NCBI GenBank assembly: GCA_963728845.1
Contig: CAVSLS010000021.1
Coordinates: forward strand, 310,001-374,000
Reading direction: 5' to 3'
DNA length: 64,000 bases
Source: Bog-473 sp963728845
GTDB lineage: Bacteria; Actinomycetota; Acidimicrobiia; Acidimicrobiales; RAAP-2
Shown here: positions 42,383 to 51,259 of the stretch, one piece after another
Layout of the letters: the number at the start of each line of letters is the position of its first letter
Numbering within the stretch: the first letter of the stretch is position 1
Position numbers and translations under genes: made by a program
Notes under the pieces: model-generated
The model's input: the letters and a program-made list of their open reading frames with translations, nothing else
Told to the model about the DNA's origin: nothing
The model's database searches: none

Positions 42383-43405
42383 TCAGGCCGGGCTCAGGTC
42401 CTTCTGCCAGAAGTGGCCGGCCCCGACGACGACGAACCCCAGCATGTCGTTGACCGCGATCATCGGATCGTTCACCGCTGCGTTTCCCGTCGTGATGCGG
42501 CGAACCGCCGGTGCCTTGCCCGCCAGCGCATCCAGGTTGGCGAGCTTGACGGCGAGGCCGAGGCGGTGGCCCCGGTGCTCGGGGAGGACCAGCGTCTCGA
42601 GCTGCCACGCCTCGCCGGGCGCGTCCGGCGCCAGGAGCAGCTCGCTCACGGCGACCAGCCGGCCCGACGGGACGTGCTCGGCGACCGCCGCCAGCTTCCA
42701 CGCCCCCCGGGCCGCCACGAGCGCGTCGTTCTCGCCGAGACGCGTCCTGTCCCACACCTCTTCCTCCTTGTCGCCGTCCCCCGCGGGCTCGTCGGTCGAC
42801 ATGCGCCGGTTCAGCTCACACTGGTCGTCGAGATATCGCTCGGGCCACGGCGCCCGGAAGGCGAACGTCCGATAGTCGGCGGCATTGCGGGCGCCGCGCA
42901 CGGTGGCGCGCAGCTCGTCCATCCGATCGGCGTCCAACGGCAACGCGAGGTAGCGGCTGTTCCCGGGCATGGTCGCGACGAATCCCACCTGGCGCGCAAA
43001 GGGGGTCGACGGATGGGTCGGCGCGGCTGCGACCGGCACATCGACGATGGAGTTGAGGACCCGCCTCCCCCGTGCCCGCCGAGCGCCGCCATGCGCTCGA
43101 CGAGCGACGAGCCGACACCCCGGCGCCGGTGGTCCGGGTGCACCATGACCATCACCTCGGCGCTGTGCAGATTGTCTCGCAAGGGAAACTCCATCGTCCC
43201 CGCGCCGAGGACGCGTCCCGCCGGCGTCGCGGGCGGCCAGAAGGGCGAACTGGCGGGACGTACCGGCGTGCGTGTGGAAGGCACGGAAATCCCGCTCGCT
43301 GAATCCGGCGCGGTCAGGCCACAGCTCGTGCTCCACCAGGTGCCACAGTTCGAAGCACCGCAAGAACGCCTCGTCGTCCTCGGGACCGACCTGGTGCACC
43401 TCCAC
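42383..43405 (-). CDS. GNAT-family N-acetyltransferase, two-domain (two frameshifts)
   Basis: About 340 aa with two GNAT folds. The N-terminal half includes, in a middle frame, VMVMVHPDHRRRGVGSSLVERM, which is an acetyl-CoA pyrophosphate loop (RRRGVG). The C-terminal half has LETLVLPEHRGHRLGLAVKLANL, with loop HRGHRLG. Breaks at about 43220 and 43062 compensate each other. Acyl acceptor unknown. The gene lies just upstream of argC on the same strand, but the ARG box separates them. Related double-GNAT proteins include mycothiol synthase; I see no basis to call that here. Confidence 0.75.
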   Translation of the reverse strand: MEVHQVGPEDDEAFLRCFELWHLVEHELWPDRAGFSERDFRAFHTHAGTSRQFALLAARDAGGTRPRRGDDGVSLARQSAQRRGDGHGAPGPPAPGCRLVARRAHGGARRARGRRVLNSIVDVPVAAAPTHPSTPFARQVGFVATMPGNSRYLALPLDADRMDELRATVRGARNAADYRTFAFRAPWPERYLDDQCELNRRMSTDEPAGDGDKEEEVWDRTRLGENDALVAARGAWKLAAVAEHVPSGRLVAVSELLLAPDAPGEAWQLETLVLPEHRGHRLGLAVKLANLDALAGKAPAVRRITTGNAAVNDPMIAVNDMLGFVVVGAGHFWQKDLSPA

Positions 43406-43438
43406 GCTGCCACGATGCCACGCACCGAGGTCCCGTGC

Positions 43439-45968
43439 TCAGCGCAGGACCGCCCCGAACTGCTGCTCGACGGCCTCGATGCAACGCGCCCGCAGGACGC
43501 CAACCTCCTCGTCGGTCAGCGTCCGCTCCGCCGAGCAGAAGCGCAGCCGGTAGGCCAAGCTGCGGGCACCCTCGTCGATCCCGGGCCCGCGGTACACGTC
43601 GAACAGGGTCACCGACTCGAGCAGATCGGCGCCGGCCGCGCGCAAGGCGTCGGCGACGGCGTCCGCCGGGTGGCGGTCCTCCACCACGAAGGCGAGGTCG
43701 ACGTCCGACGATGGGAAGCGGCTGACGGCGCCGCCGACCGTGACCCGCCGCGGCACCTGCTCCTCGTCGAAGAGCAGGCCCAGGTCGATCTCGAGCCAGC
43801 CCACCCGTCGTCCCGTCGTCGCCGCGCCCGAGGCGTGCGTGAGACCGAACCGGGCGGCCACGTCCGGGTCGATCTCGCCGACGGTGCCGATCGACACCGG
43901 GCCTCCGCTCTCGCCCTGGCACACGATGTGGGCCGAGCGGCTCGGGTGCAGGCCGGAGATGGGAGGAGAGCCGTCACCCGACCGGACGAGCCGGACACCG
44001 TCGAGGTGGAGCGCGTCGGCGATCACGTGCCACGAGGCGACCGCGTCCCGGGCGTCGTCGTCTTCGCGGGCCAAGACGGCCGCCAACATCTCGCGCTCGC
44101 CGGGCAAGACGGCGGCCTCGGTGCCACCCGCCCCGGCGCGCTCGACGACGCGCGCGAGCACCCTCGTCGGGATGGGAGAAGACCACGCCCACCTCGAACA
44201 GGCGGATATCGGGCCGGCGACGGCCGGCGTTGTAGGAGAGTGCGCCGAGCAGGCCCGGCATGAGCGAGCGCCGGAGGAACGGCTTCTCCGCGTCGAGGGG
44301 GTTGGACACCCGCACCGCCGGCCCCGTGAGGCCGACGTCGTCGTGCGCCGCGGCGGAGACGAAGGTGTCCGTCCACCCCTCCGATGCGCCGAGACCGGCC
44401 AGAATGTCCTTCATGGTGCGCCTCGACCGCTGCAGCGAGGTCAACCGTCCCGGCTGGGGCCACGTCGGGACGTGGCGCGGCACGTTCGAGTAGCCGAACG
44501 TGCGCGCGATCTCCTCGATGACGTCGTCCACCCCGTAGGGCCCGCGGCGAACGTCGGGCCGGTTCGTCGGCACGACGACCGTGAGCCGACTGTCGTCGCC
44601 GGCGTGTTCCATGATCGTGAAGCCGATCGGCTCAATGAGACGTTCGATCTCCTCGCGTCCGAGCTCAACCCCGATCTGACGGTGCACGCGGGCGATCGGC
44701 ACCGAGACCACGAACGGCTCAGGGACCTCACCGCGGACGTCGAGCATCCCGTCGGCCACGCGGAGTCCCGGGCACGCTCTCCGCCAGCAACTGGCAGAAG
44801 CGCCGTACCGACGGCTCGATGCCCCACGGATCACAGCCGCGTTCGAAACGGGCCGACGCTTCGGTCCGGAGACCGAGGCGCTTGGAGGTGCGGGCGATCG
44901 CCATGGGCGCGAAGTAGGCCGCCTCGAGCAGGACCTCGGTCGTGCTCTCGGCGATCTCCGACGACGCGCCCCCCATGATGCCGCCGATCCCGACGGGCGT
45001 CCCCTCCGCGTCGCAGATGAGGCAGTCCTCGCCGGTGTCACCGAGGCCGCGCCCACGCACGCCGACCGTGCGCTCCACCTCGTCGAGCGTCCGGACGGTC
45101 TCACCCGGCCGGGCCCGCCGGACGCTCAGACCCCGGCCGGGCAGCAGCGAAAGGTCGTAGGGGTGCGTGGGCTGGCCCATCTCGAGCATGACGTAGTTCG
45201 AGGCGTCGACCACGTTGTTGATCGGACGCATGCCGGCCAGGAGCAGCCGCTCGGCGATCCGACGCGGCGACGGACCGACCGTGACGTGTCGAGCACCGTC
45301 ACGGTGAGGCGGGGGCACAGATCGGTCGATGCGACCGACGCCGTCGCCGCCGCCTCGGCCGGCCACCCGCTCGGTGCCGGCTCGGGCGGCTCGGGCGCGG
45401 CGAACGGAAGCCCGAGACGCCCGGCCAGGTCGCGGGCGATCCCGACGATGGACCAGGCGTCGGGGCGGTTGCCCTCGACGGTGATGTCGAAGACGATGTC
45501 GGGCGGCAGCCCCAGCGCCTCCATGAGAGGCGTGCCCGGCTCACCCGGCGACTCGGCACCCAGGACCAGCAGGCCGGCGCCGTCGTCGGACAGCCCGAGC
45601 TCCTTGCCGGAGCACAGCATCCCGTTTGACTCGACACCACGCAGCGTGCGCCTCGCGATCTCGGTGCCGTCGGGGAGGATGGTGCCAATCGGAGCGAGGG
45701 GGACGCGATCCCCCACCGCGAAGTTGTGGGCGCCGCACACGATCTCGAGCTGATCCGCGCCGGCGTCCACCACGACCCGCCGGATGCGGTCGGCCCCCTC
45801 GATGCGGCTGATCTCGGTCACCCGGCTGACCACGACGTCGCCCAAGCCCTCCCCGACGTGCTCGACCGCCTCGACGACGAGGCCCAGGTCGTCGAGCGCG
45901 GCGCGCAGCGCCACGATGTCGTCGGGGAACGGAGCGAAGTCACGGAGCCAGCTGAGCGGAGCGCGCAC
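43439..45968 (-). CDS. pheT: Phenylalanyl-tRNA synthetase beta subunit (three frameshifts)
   Basis: Charges tRNA-Phe with PheS. About 840 aa over four frame segments: 45968-45295 (MRAPLSWLRDF, tRNA-binding EMAPII-like domain, GMLCSGKELGL), 45295-44775 (INNVVDASNYVMLEMGQPTHPYDL, RTSKRLGLRTEASARFERG), 44775-44165 (DVIEEIARTFGYSNVP, NPLDAEKPFLRRSLMPGLL, PDIRLFEVGVVF) and 44165-43439 (RFPSSDVDLAFVV, the ferredoxin-like anticodon-binding domain, VTLFDVYRG). All domains are present in order, so the gene is almost surely functional and the shifts artefactual. 27 bases from the pheS stop. Confidence 0.95.
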
Positions 45969-45995
45969 TGATGTCTTTCTCGTTGGCGGGCGAGG

Positions 45996-47069
45996 TCAGA
46001 ACTGCGAGAGGAATCGGATGTCGTTCTCCAGGAAGGACCGCATGTCGGGGACCTCCTGGCGCATCTGCGCCAAGCGGTCGATGCCGAAGCCGAAGGCGAA
46101 GCCCGACCACTCGTCGGCATCGATCCCCACCGCGGCGAAGACCGCAGGGTCGACCATGCCGCAGCCGCCGAGCTCGATCCAGCCCGTGTGCGAGCACGTG
46201 CGACAGCCCTCGCCCAAGCAGAGCGTGCAGGTGATCTCGAACTCGGCCGACGGCTCGGTGAAGGGGAAGTACGCCGGGCGCAGGCGTGACTGCATGCCCT
46301 CACCGAAGTAGGCCTCGGTGAAGACCTGGATCGTGCCGGCGAGGTCACCGAAGGTGATGCCGCGGTCGACCACCAAACCTTCGATCTGGTTGAACACCGG
46401 GAGATGCCGGGCATCAGGGGTGTCGAGGCGGAAGCACTTGCCCGGCATCACCGCGTGAATGGGCAGCGAGTCGTCGCGGACGGCCTCCTCCATCAGATGG
46501 ATCTGCACGGGCGACGTATGCGTGCGCAGCAGCACGGTCTCGGGCTCCCCGATGTCGAGGTACATGGTGTCGTACATGCCACGCGCCGGGTGCGCCGGGG
46601 GGATGTTCAGCGCCTCGAAGTTGTACCAGTCGGTCTCCGCCTCGGGTCCCTCGGCGATGGTGAAGCCCATGCCCACGAAGACGTCCTCCAGATCGGCACG
46701 GGCCCGCGTGACGAGGTGGAGGTGGCCGCGGTCCGCCGGAGAGAGCACCTGGGCCGGGATCACCTCGGTCAGGTCGAGGCGGTCCGCCCGCAGCGCCTCC
46801 GCACGCTCGGCGTCCGCCAGCTCACCGCGGCGGGCCTCCAACTGGGCTTCCAGCCGGCTGCGCACCTCGTTCAGTCGGCGGCCGGCCTCCTTGCGTGCCT
46901 CGGGATCGAGTCCGCCCAAGGTGCGGTGGGCCCGGGTGAGCGCGGAGCGCTTGCCCAGGTACTGGGTCTCCACCTGCGACAAGGCGTCCGTCGACGACGC
47001 GCCCGCGATGGCCTGCTCGCCGTCGCCGGCGATCCCGTCAATGTCGAGATCCACGTTGTCAGTCACCAT
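45996..47069 (-). CDS. pheS: Phenylalanyl-tRNA synthetase alpha subunit
   Basis: Catalytic class II synthetase subunit, 357 aa, intact. N-terminal coiled-coil (residues about 20-95, YLGKRSALTRAHRTL, ARKEAGRRLNEVRSRLE), motif 2 CFRLDTPDARHLPVFNQIEGLVVD and motif 3 AFGFGIDRLAQMR. A CxxC pair (CTLCLGEGCRTC) is an actinobacterial-type insertion. ATG 47069 is chosen over an upstream GTG at 47117. It overlaps the end of the rRNA methyltransferase gene by 11 bases, fitting an infC-rpmI-rplT-trmH-pheST operon. Confidence 0.96.
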   Translation of the reverse strand: MVTDNVDLDIDGIAGDGEQAIAGASSTDALSQVETQYLGKRSALTRAHRTLGGLDPEARKEAGRRLNEVRSRLEAQLEARRGELADAERAEALRADRLDLTEVIPAQVLSPADRGHLHLVTRARADLEDVFVGMGFTIAEGPEAETDWYNFEALNIPPAHPARGMYDTMYLDIGEPETVLLRTHTSPVQIHLMEEAVRDDSLPIHAVMPGKCFRLDTPDARHLPVFNQIEGLVVDRGITFGDLAGTIQVFTEAYFGEGMQSRLRPAYFPFTEPSAEFEITCTLCLGEGCRTCSHTGWIELGGCGMVDPAVFAAVGIDADEWSGFAFGFGIDRLAQMRQEVPDMRSFLENDIRFLSQF

Positions 47070-47925
47070 GATGCGCCTTGTCGACGTCGGAGATGCTACG
47101 TGCCCCGGCGCCCCCACCCCGGCGTTGTCGGAACGCCTCGAAGCAGACGACCGCAGAGGCCACGCCCACGTTCAGCGACTCCGCCTGCCCCGCCATCGGG
47201 ACGGCGACCCTCCCCGCGAGCGCGGCGCACAGGTCCGGATCGAGCCCCGACGACTCGTTGCCCAGGAACAGGGCCGTGGGGACGGACCAGTCGAGGCCGG
47301 CGTAGTCCACGCCGTCGCGCACGACGGTGGCGAGCGTGCGGAATCCCGCGGCAGCGAGCTCCTCCCCGACGCCGTACGGGTCCTCCCGCACGGCGAGCGG
47401 CACGTGGAACAGCGACCCGGCGGACGCCCGCACCGTCTTGGGGTTGTAGGGGTCGACGGAGTAGCCGGCGAAGACCACCGCCGCCGAGCCCGAGGCGTCC
47501 GCCGCCCGCAGGACGGTGCCGGCGTTCCCCGGGTCACGCACGTCGACGAGGACGACGATCAGCGAGCCCGGCGCCGCCGACCACGCATGGGCCTGCGGGG
47601 GCGGCTCGTCGAGCATGGGCACCACGGCCACCACGGGCTGGGGCGTGACCGTGTCGGCCACGCGTTCGAGAACGCCCGCCGCCAGGGGGAACACCCTGGC
47701 CCCCGCGGCGCTTGCCCGGTGGGAGACCTCCTGGGTGGCCCGATCGTCGTCCCCGGCCGGCGACACGTAGAGGGACTCGACGGGACTGCCGGCCTCGAGC
47801 GCACAGCGGATGAGCTCGGCACCCTCGGCCACGAAGGCGCGCTCGCTCCAGCGTGTCGAACGCTTCTGCAGCAGCCCGCGCAGCCGGCGGACCCGCCGGT
47901 GCGTGAAGGCCAGCCGCTGGGTCAG
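47059..47925 (-). CDS. TrmH/SpoU-family RNA 2'-O-methyltransferase
   Basis: SPOUT-class methyltransferase of about 285 aa acting on rRNA or tRNA. N-terminal substrate-binding segment WSERAFVAEGAELIRCALE; knot motifs VLVDVRDPGNAGTVLRAADASG, FLGNESSGL and PMAGQAESLNVGVASAVVCFEAFR near the C-terminus. Start uncertain: no ATG or GTG precedes the conserved region in this frame; a CTG at 47925 overlaps the rplT stop. The first in-frame GTG would remove the first conserved helix. An indel near the start is possible. Between rplT and pheS, a common place for this gene. Confidence 0.87.
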   Translation of the reverse strand: MTQRLAFTHRRVRRLRGLLQKRSTRWSERAFVAEGAELIRCALEAGSPVESLYVSPAGDDDRATQEVSHRASAAGARVFPLAAGVLERVADTVTPQPVVAVVPMLDEPPPQAHAWSAAPGSLIVVLVDVRDPGNAGTVLRAADASGSAAVVFAGYSVDPYNPKTVRASAGSLFHVPLAVREDPYGVGEELAAAGFRTLATVVRDGVDYAGLDWSVPTALFLGNESSGLDPDLCAALAGRVAVPMAGQAESLNVGVASAVVCFEAFRQRRGGGAGARSISDVDKAHHGD

Positions 47926-48305
47926 GAAGCCACCTCTGCGACGGGCGCGTTCGAGAGGGCGGCCTGCGCCGTCGCCACCAGCGCGCCAAACGCCTCGGGG
48001 TCGCTCACCGCGAGGTCGGCCAGCACCTTGCGGTCGACCTCGACGCCGGCGAGGTGCAGGCCGTTGACGAGGCGGCTGTAGCTGAGGCCGTGCTGCCGGG
48101 CCCCGGCGTTGATGCGTTGGATCCACAGCTTGCGGAAGTCGCCCTTGCGGGCGCGGCGGTCCCTGAAGGCGTACTGCATCGAGTGCATGAGCTGCTCGTT
48201 GGCGGCCCGGTAGGAACGGCTCTTGTTGCCGTAGTACCCCTTTGCCTGCTCCAGGACGGCGCGGTGGTGCTTGCGGCCGTGGACGGCACGCTTCACTCTG
48301 GCCAT
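47922..48305 (-). CDS. rplT: 50S ribosomal protein L20
   Basis: 127 aa, intact. Canonical N-terminus MARVKRAVHGRKHHRAVLEQAKGYYG and RDRRARKGDFRKLWIQRINAGAR. Binds 23S rRNA domain I early in assembly and in many bacteria represses its own operon. 78 bases from the rpmI stop. Confidence 0.98.
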   Translation of the reverse strand: MARVKRAVHGRKHHRAVLEQAKGYYGNKSRSYRAANEQLMHSMQYAFRDRRARKGDFRKLWIQRINAGARQHGLSYSRLVNGLHLAGVEVDRKVLADLAVSDPEAFGALVATAQAALSNAPVAEVAS

Positions 48306-48383
48306 GGGGGTGCTCCTCTCTCGAGATCGGTCGGTGTTCTGGTCTGGTGGGTGCGCCGTCAGGCCGGCGCCCGAGTGCTGCGC

Positions 48384-48578
48384 TCAGATGCCGAGCATCC
48401 GGCGCGTCGCACGCTCGTCCGCCTTGGCGATGTCCGCCTCACGGCCGAGCCGCCGCGTGCGCACGCTCTTCTTCTTCTCGAGCAGGTGTGACCGGAAGGC
48501 CTTGCGCCGGCGCAGCCGGCCGGTGCCCGTCACCTTGATCCGCTTTGCGGCACCCCGGTCCGTCTTCATCTTCGGCAT
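48384..48578 (-). CDS. rpmI: 50S ribosomal protein L35
   Basis: 64 aa from ATG 48578 (MPKMKTDRGAAKRIKVTGTGRL), ending RRMLGI. Basic and full length. Four bases separate it from infC, so translational coupling is likely. The open frame upstream of 48578 overlaps infC and is not part of the gene. Confidence 0.97.
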   Translation of the reverse strand: MPKMKTDRGAAKRIKVTGTGRLRRRKAFRSHLLEKKKSVRTRRLGREADIAKADERATRRMLGI

Positions 48579-48582
48579 TGCG

Positions 48583-49317
48583 TCATCCCTCTTCGGCTGA
48601 TGCTGCGACTTCGCTGACTCCACCGGTCTCTGCGGCCGGCACGCTCCCGTTCCCCGCGGGCGGGGAGGCGGGCGCCTCGCCCGAACCCTCGGCCCCTGCG
48701 CCGGCCCCTGCCGCGGCGGCCTCGGCGCCGGCACCCGCGCTGCCCCTCTCGGAGCGCTGTTGGTTCGAGGCCCTGGACTGGGCGGCCTGGCGGGCCCGCT
48801 TGTCGGGGGCGAGCACCATGATCATGTTGCGGTTGTCGAGCTTGGGCTCGGCCTCGACCTTGGCGATGCCCTCCATCTGCTCGGCGATGCGATCGAGGAT
48901 CCGCTTCCCGTGCTCGGGGTGGTACACCTCGCGCCCTCGGAACATGATCGTGATCTTGACCTTGTGCCCCTCGGCGAGGAATTTGGCCACCTGCCGGGTC
49001 TTGGTGTCGAAGTCGCCCGAGCCGATCTTGGGCCGGTACTTCATCTCCTTGATCCCGACGTGGACCGCCTTGCGCCGGCTCTCCTTGGCCCGCTGGGCCT
49101 CGTCGAACTTGAACTTCCCGAAGTCCATGATCCGGCAGACCGGCGGATTCGCCATCGGGGCCACCTCGACCAGGTCGAGGTCGAGCTCCTTGGCGATCGC
49201 CAGGGCCTCGGGGAGCGGCTTGATGCCTAGTTGCACACCGTCGGGGTCCACGAGCCGGACTTCACGGGCACGGATTCGGTCATTGATCCGGTGCTCAGTT
49301 GTGGTTTCAGCGACGAT
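48583..49317 (-). CDS. infC: Translation initiation factor IF-3, apparent AUC start
   Basis: IF-3 checks start-codon pairing on the 30S subunit. The C-domain (IKEMKYRPKIGSGDFDTKTRQVAKFLAEGHKVKITIMFRGRE) and most of the N-domain are clear. The conserved N-terminus TEHRINDRIRAREVRLVDPDG lies upstream of the first standard start (GTG 49251). In that frame the only codon before the upstream stop that can start it is ATC at 49317-49315, with GAGAGGTG nine bases ahead. Rare AUU/AUC starts of infC allow self-regulation by IF-3. The C-terminus carries about 55 Ala/Gly/Pro-rich extra residues. First gene of the operon. Confidence 0.93.
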   Translation of the reverse strand: MVAETTTEHRINDRIRAREVRLVDPDGVQLGIKPLPEALAIAKELDLDLVEVAPMANPPVCRIMDFGKFKFDEAQRAKESRRKAVHVGIKEMKYRPKIGSGDFDTKTRQVAKFLAEGHKVKITIMFRGREVYHPEHGKRILDRIAEQMEGIAKVEAEPKLDNRNMIMVLAPDKRARQAAQSRASNQQRSERGSAGAGAEAAAAGAGAGAEGSGEAPASPPAGNGSVPAAETGGVSEVAASAEEG

Positions 49318-49520
49318 GCGTCATCACACCTCTCACTCGGGCCCGCGGTCCTTCCGCAAGCCAATCGGTGGAGCGGGGCCGACCTGCGGGCAGGGCCCGC
49401 GCCCGAAGGACGATCGACCTGGCGCACGGTGCTCCCCGCTGCTGGCGGGGTGGTGGCCAGGTGGAGGCCTCTCAGTGGAGGCCCCGCTTCCAAGTAGTCA
49501 AGGATGAATATCCTACCAGC
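49318..49520. other. infC leader / divergent intergenic region
   Basis: 203 bases between infC and the divergent DUF1844-like gene. In infC sense there are GC hairpins (GGGGCCTCC.../GGAGGCC-type and CCCG...CGGG) that could form a leader structure. I could not match a known L20 or IF-3 leader. No open frame of note. Confidence 0.35.
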
Positions 49521-49955
49521 ATGAGCAGCCTTTGGACACCGTCAGGGGAGCATTTCCCGAAGGAGGACGGAACCGGCACCGCCTCGCCGCCACCCACCCG
49601 GGCCGGCGACAGCGGCGTCACGGAACCGTCGCAGGAGCAGGCCGAGGCGCAGGCGGCCGTCGAGGAGATGCGGGCCCAGTTGGCCAACACCCCCGCCGAG
49701 GTCGTCGTGGCCAACCACTGCTACGGGCTCTTCGAGCTCGCCGCCGTGTACCTCTCGCAGACACCACCGATGCTCTTCCAGGCCCGCCTGGCCATCGACG
49801 GCCTCGGCTCCCTGCTCGACGGCCTCCGCGGCCGTCTGGGCGAGGCCGAGCCGTCCCTGCACGAGTCGCTCTCCCAGCTCCGCCTGGCCTTCGTGCGCCT
49901 CGAAGGATCCGAGCAGGCCGGCGAGGAGGACGCCGCCGGCACCGGCCGGGCCTAG
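49521..49955 (+). CDS. DUF1844-like small protein
   Basis: 144 aa, ATG 49521, intact. Polar, Pro/Gly-rich N-terminus, then a helical core: ANTPAEVVVANHCYGLFELAAVYLSQTPPMLFQARLAIDGL, then LHESLSQLRLAFVRL. This fits the DUF1844 pattern, a small helical protein often encoded beside infC in actinobacteria (recalled, not checked). Divergent from infC. Role unknown. Confidence 0.65.
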   Translation: MSSLWTPSGEHFPKEDGTGTASPPPTRAGDSGVTEPSQEQAEAQAAVEEMRAQLANTPAEVVVANHCYGLFELAAVYLSQTPPMLFQARLAIDGLGSLLDGLRGRLGEAEPSLHESLSQLRLAFVRLEGSEQAGEEDAAGTGRA

Positions 49956-50401
49956 CGCCCGGCGCGCCGGGTCGGCCGCCACGGCCAGCCCGGCGACGGT
50001 CTCGCCGATGAACTTGCCCAGTTGGCGCCGGTAGATCCATCCGCTGCCGGGCATTTTGGCCCGGAAGGTCGAACGCCAGTTGATGGACGTGCCCCCGCTC
50101 GCCGTGGGTGTCAAGGTGACGACGGCCCGGTAGTCCCGGAGGGCCAGGCCGGACTCGAGCACGTAGCCGAAGGCCTTCCCGGGCCTGCGTTCCACGCACG
50201 CGCTCGCGGCTCCGTGTGCCGACCGGTCGTGAACAGGCGGACCGCACCCAGCCCCTCGGGCGTGCCGTCCCCGGGTTCGACGAGCGTGAACGAGCCGAGG
50301 GGCGACCACTCCGGCCACGTCGAGCCGTCGGCCAGGAGCGCGTAGACCGCCGTGGGGTCCGCGTCCGTCGTCACCGTCCGCTCGATCACCTGCTGGCCCA
50401 T
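49952..50401 (-). CDS. SRPBCC-family protein (frameshifts)
   Basis: About 150 aa ligand-binding fold. ATG 50401: MGQQVIERTVTTDADPTAVYALLADGSTWPEWSPLGSFTLVEPG, then a shift at about 50210 into the frame of FGYVLESGLALRDYRAVVTLTPTASGGTSINWRSTF. The helical end ...ETVAGLAVAADPARRA is followed by no stop in the same frame; a TAG at 49954-49952 one frame over is the likely end. Divergent from the TetR gene across a perfect palindrome, so probably the regulated target. Confidence 0.72.
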
Positions 50402-50424
50402 CGCTGCCTCCTCTCGTCCGGCCA

Positions 50425-50442
50425 ATGTACCATTTGGTACAT
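50425..50442. promoter_or_regulatory. Palindromic operator between SRPBCC and TetR genes
   Basis: Perfect 18-bp dyad ATGTACCATTTGGTACAT overlapping the TetR start codon (ATG 50441) and 24 bases upstream of the divergent SRPBCC start. Typical of a TetR autoregulatory operator controlling both genes. Confidence 0.72.
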
Positions 50443-51061
50443 GCCAGGACAATCTCCGGTGCCGCCCCCCCGGGAGCGCCTCCTCGACGCGGTGATCGCG
50501 CACTTCACGGCGGACGGGCTGGCCGACCAGAGTCTGCGCCGCATCGCAGCGGCGATCGGGACGAGCCACCGCATGCTCCTGTACCACTTCGGCTCCAAGG
50601 ACGGCCTGCTGCTCGCAGTGGCCGGCGCGGTGGAGGCGCGGACACGGGCCCGCTTCGCCGCCATCGGCGCCGACGCGGGTGGCGACACCGACGAGCTGGT
50701 GCGGCGCATGTGGGACTACGTCGCCGACCCGTCCCTGGCCGACTTCGAACGGCTCTTCTTCGCGCTCTACGGGCGAGCGCTGCAGGGCGACGCGTCCACG
50801 CCCCCGTTGCTGCGGCACGACCTCGAGAGCTGGCTCGACGCCAACGTCGCGCTCTCGGGCGCCGTCGGGATACCCGCCGACGTCGCCCGGGTGCATGCCC
50901 GTCTCGGCCTGGCGGTGACGCGTGGCCTGCTGCTCGACCTGCTCGCCACCGGCGACCGCACCGGCACCGGCGCCGCCCTCGATGTCTTCGCCCGGCGCTA
51001 TGCCGGGCGGTGGTGGGAGGCTCAGCCCGTCGGCAGCGAGACGAGCGACCGGGCCTCGTAG
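50441..51061 (+). CDS. TetR-family transcriptional regulator
   Basis: 206 aa, intact. N-terminal HTH: RERLLDAVIAHFTADGLADQSLRRIAAAIGTSHRMLLYHFGSKDGLLLAV. The C-terminal ligand domain is helical and undefined (YVADPSLADFERLFFALYG). ATG 50441 lies within the palindromic operator, so binding would block its own initiation. Divergent to an SRPBCC protein, which may bind the same kind of small ligand. Its end overlaps the next, convergent gene by about 40 bases. Confidence 0.9.
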   Translation: MPGQSPVPPPRERLLDAVIAHFTADGLADQSLRRIAAAIGTSHRMLLYHFGSKDGLLLAVAGAVEARTRARFAAIGADAGGDTDELVRRMWDYVADPSLADFERLFFALYGRALQGDASTPPLLRHDLESWLDANVALSGAVGIPADVARVHARLGLAVTRGLLLDLLATGDRTGTGAALDVFARRYAGRWWEAQPVGSETSDRAS

Positions 51062-51258
51062 AGCCCACGATGGCCCGGAGCCACCACGAACATCACCGCG
51101 GTGCCCACCTCGATGCGGCGGGACCCGTCGGCGATCGCGGTGGCGTGGAACCCGTAGCTCGGGCCGGCGTCGTCCGCCACCGTGCCGAGGCCACGCGGTT
51201 GGTCGAAGGTGGCGACGCGCCCGTGGTGCGGTCCGGCGGACGGGACCGGGGCGCTCAC
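51022..51258 (-). CDS. Small cold-shock-fold-like protein
   Basis: 78 aa from GTG 51258, one base after the hisG stop. The core HHGRVATFDQPRGLGTVADDAGPSYGFHATAIADGSRRIEVGTAVMFVV resembles cold-shock-domain proteins (G-V-x-x-F pattern, GFHATAI in place of FVHFSAI), but the RNA-binding aromatics are only partly kept. Probably translated with hisG. Family inferred from pattern, not established. Confidence 0.6.
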   Translation of the reverse strand: MSAPVPSAGPHHGRVATFDQPRGLGTVADDAGPSYGFHATAIADGSRRIEVGTAVMFVVAPGHRGLYEARSLVSLPTG

Positions 51259-51259
51259 G

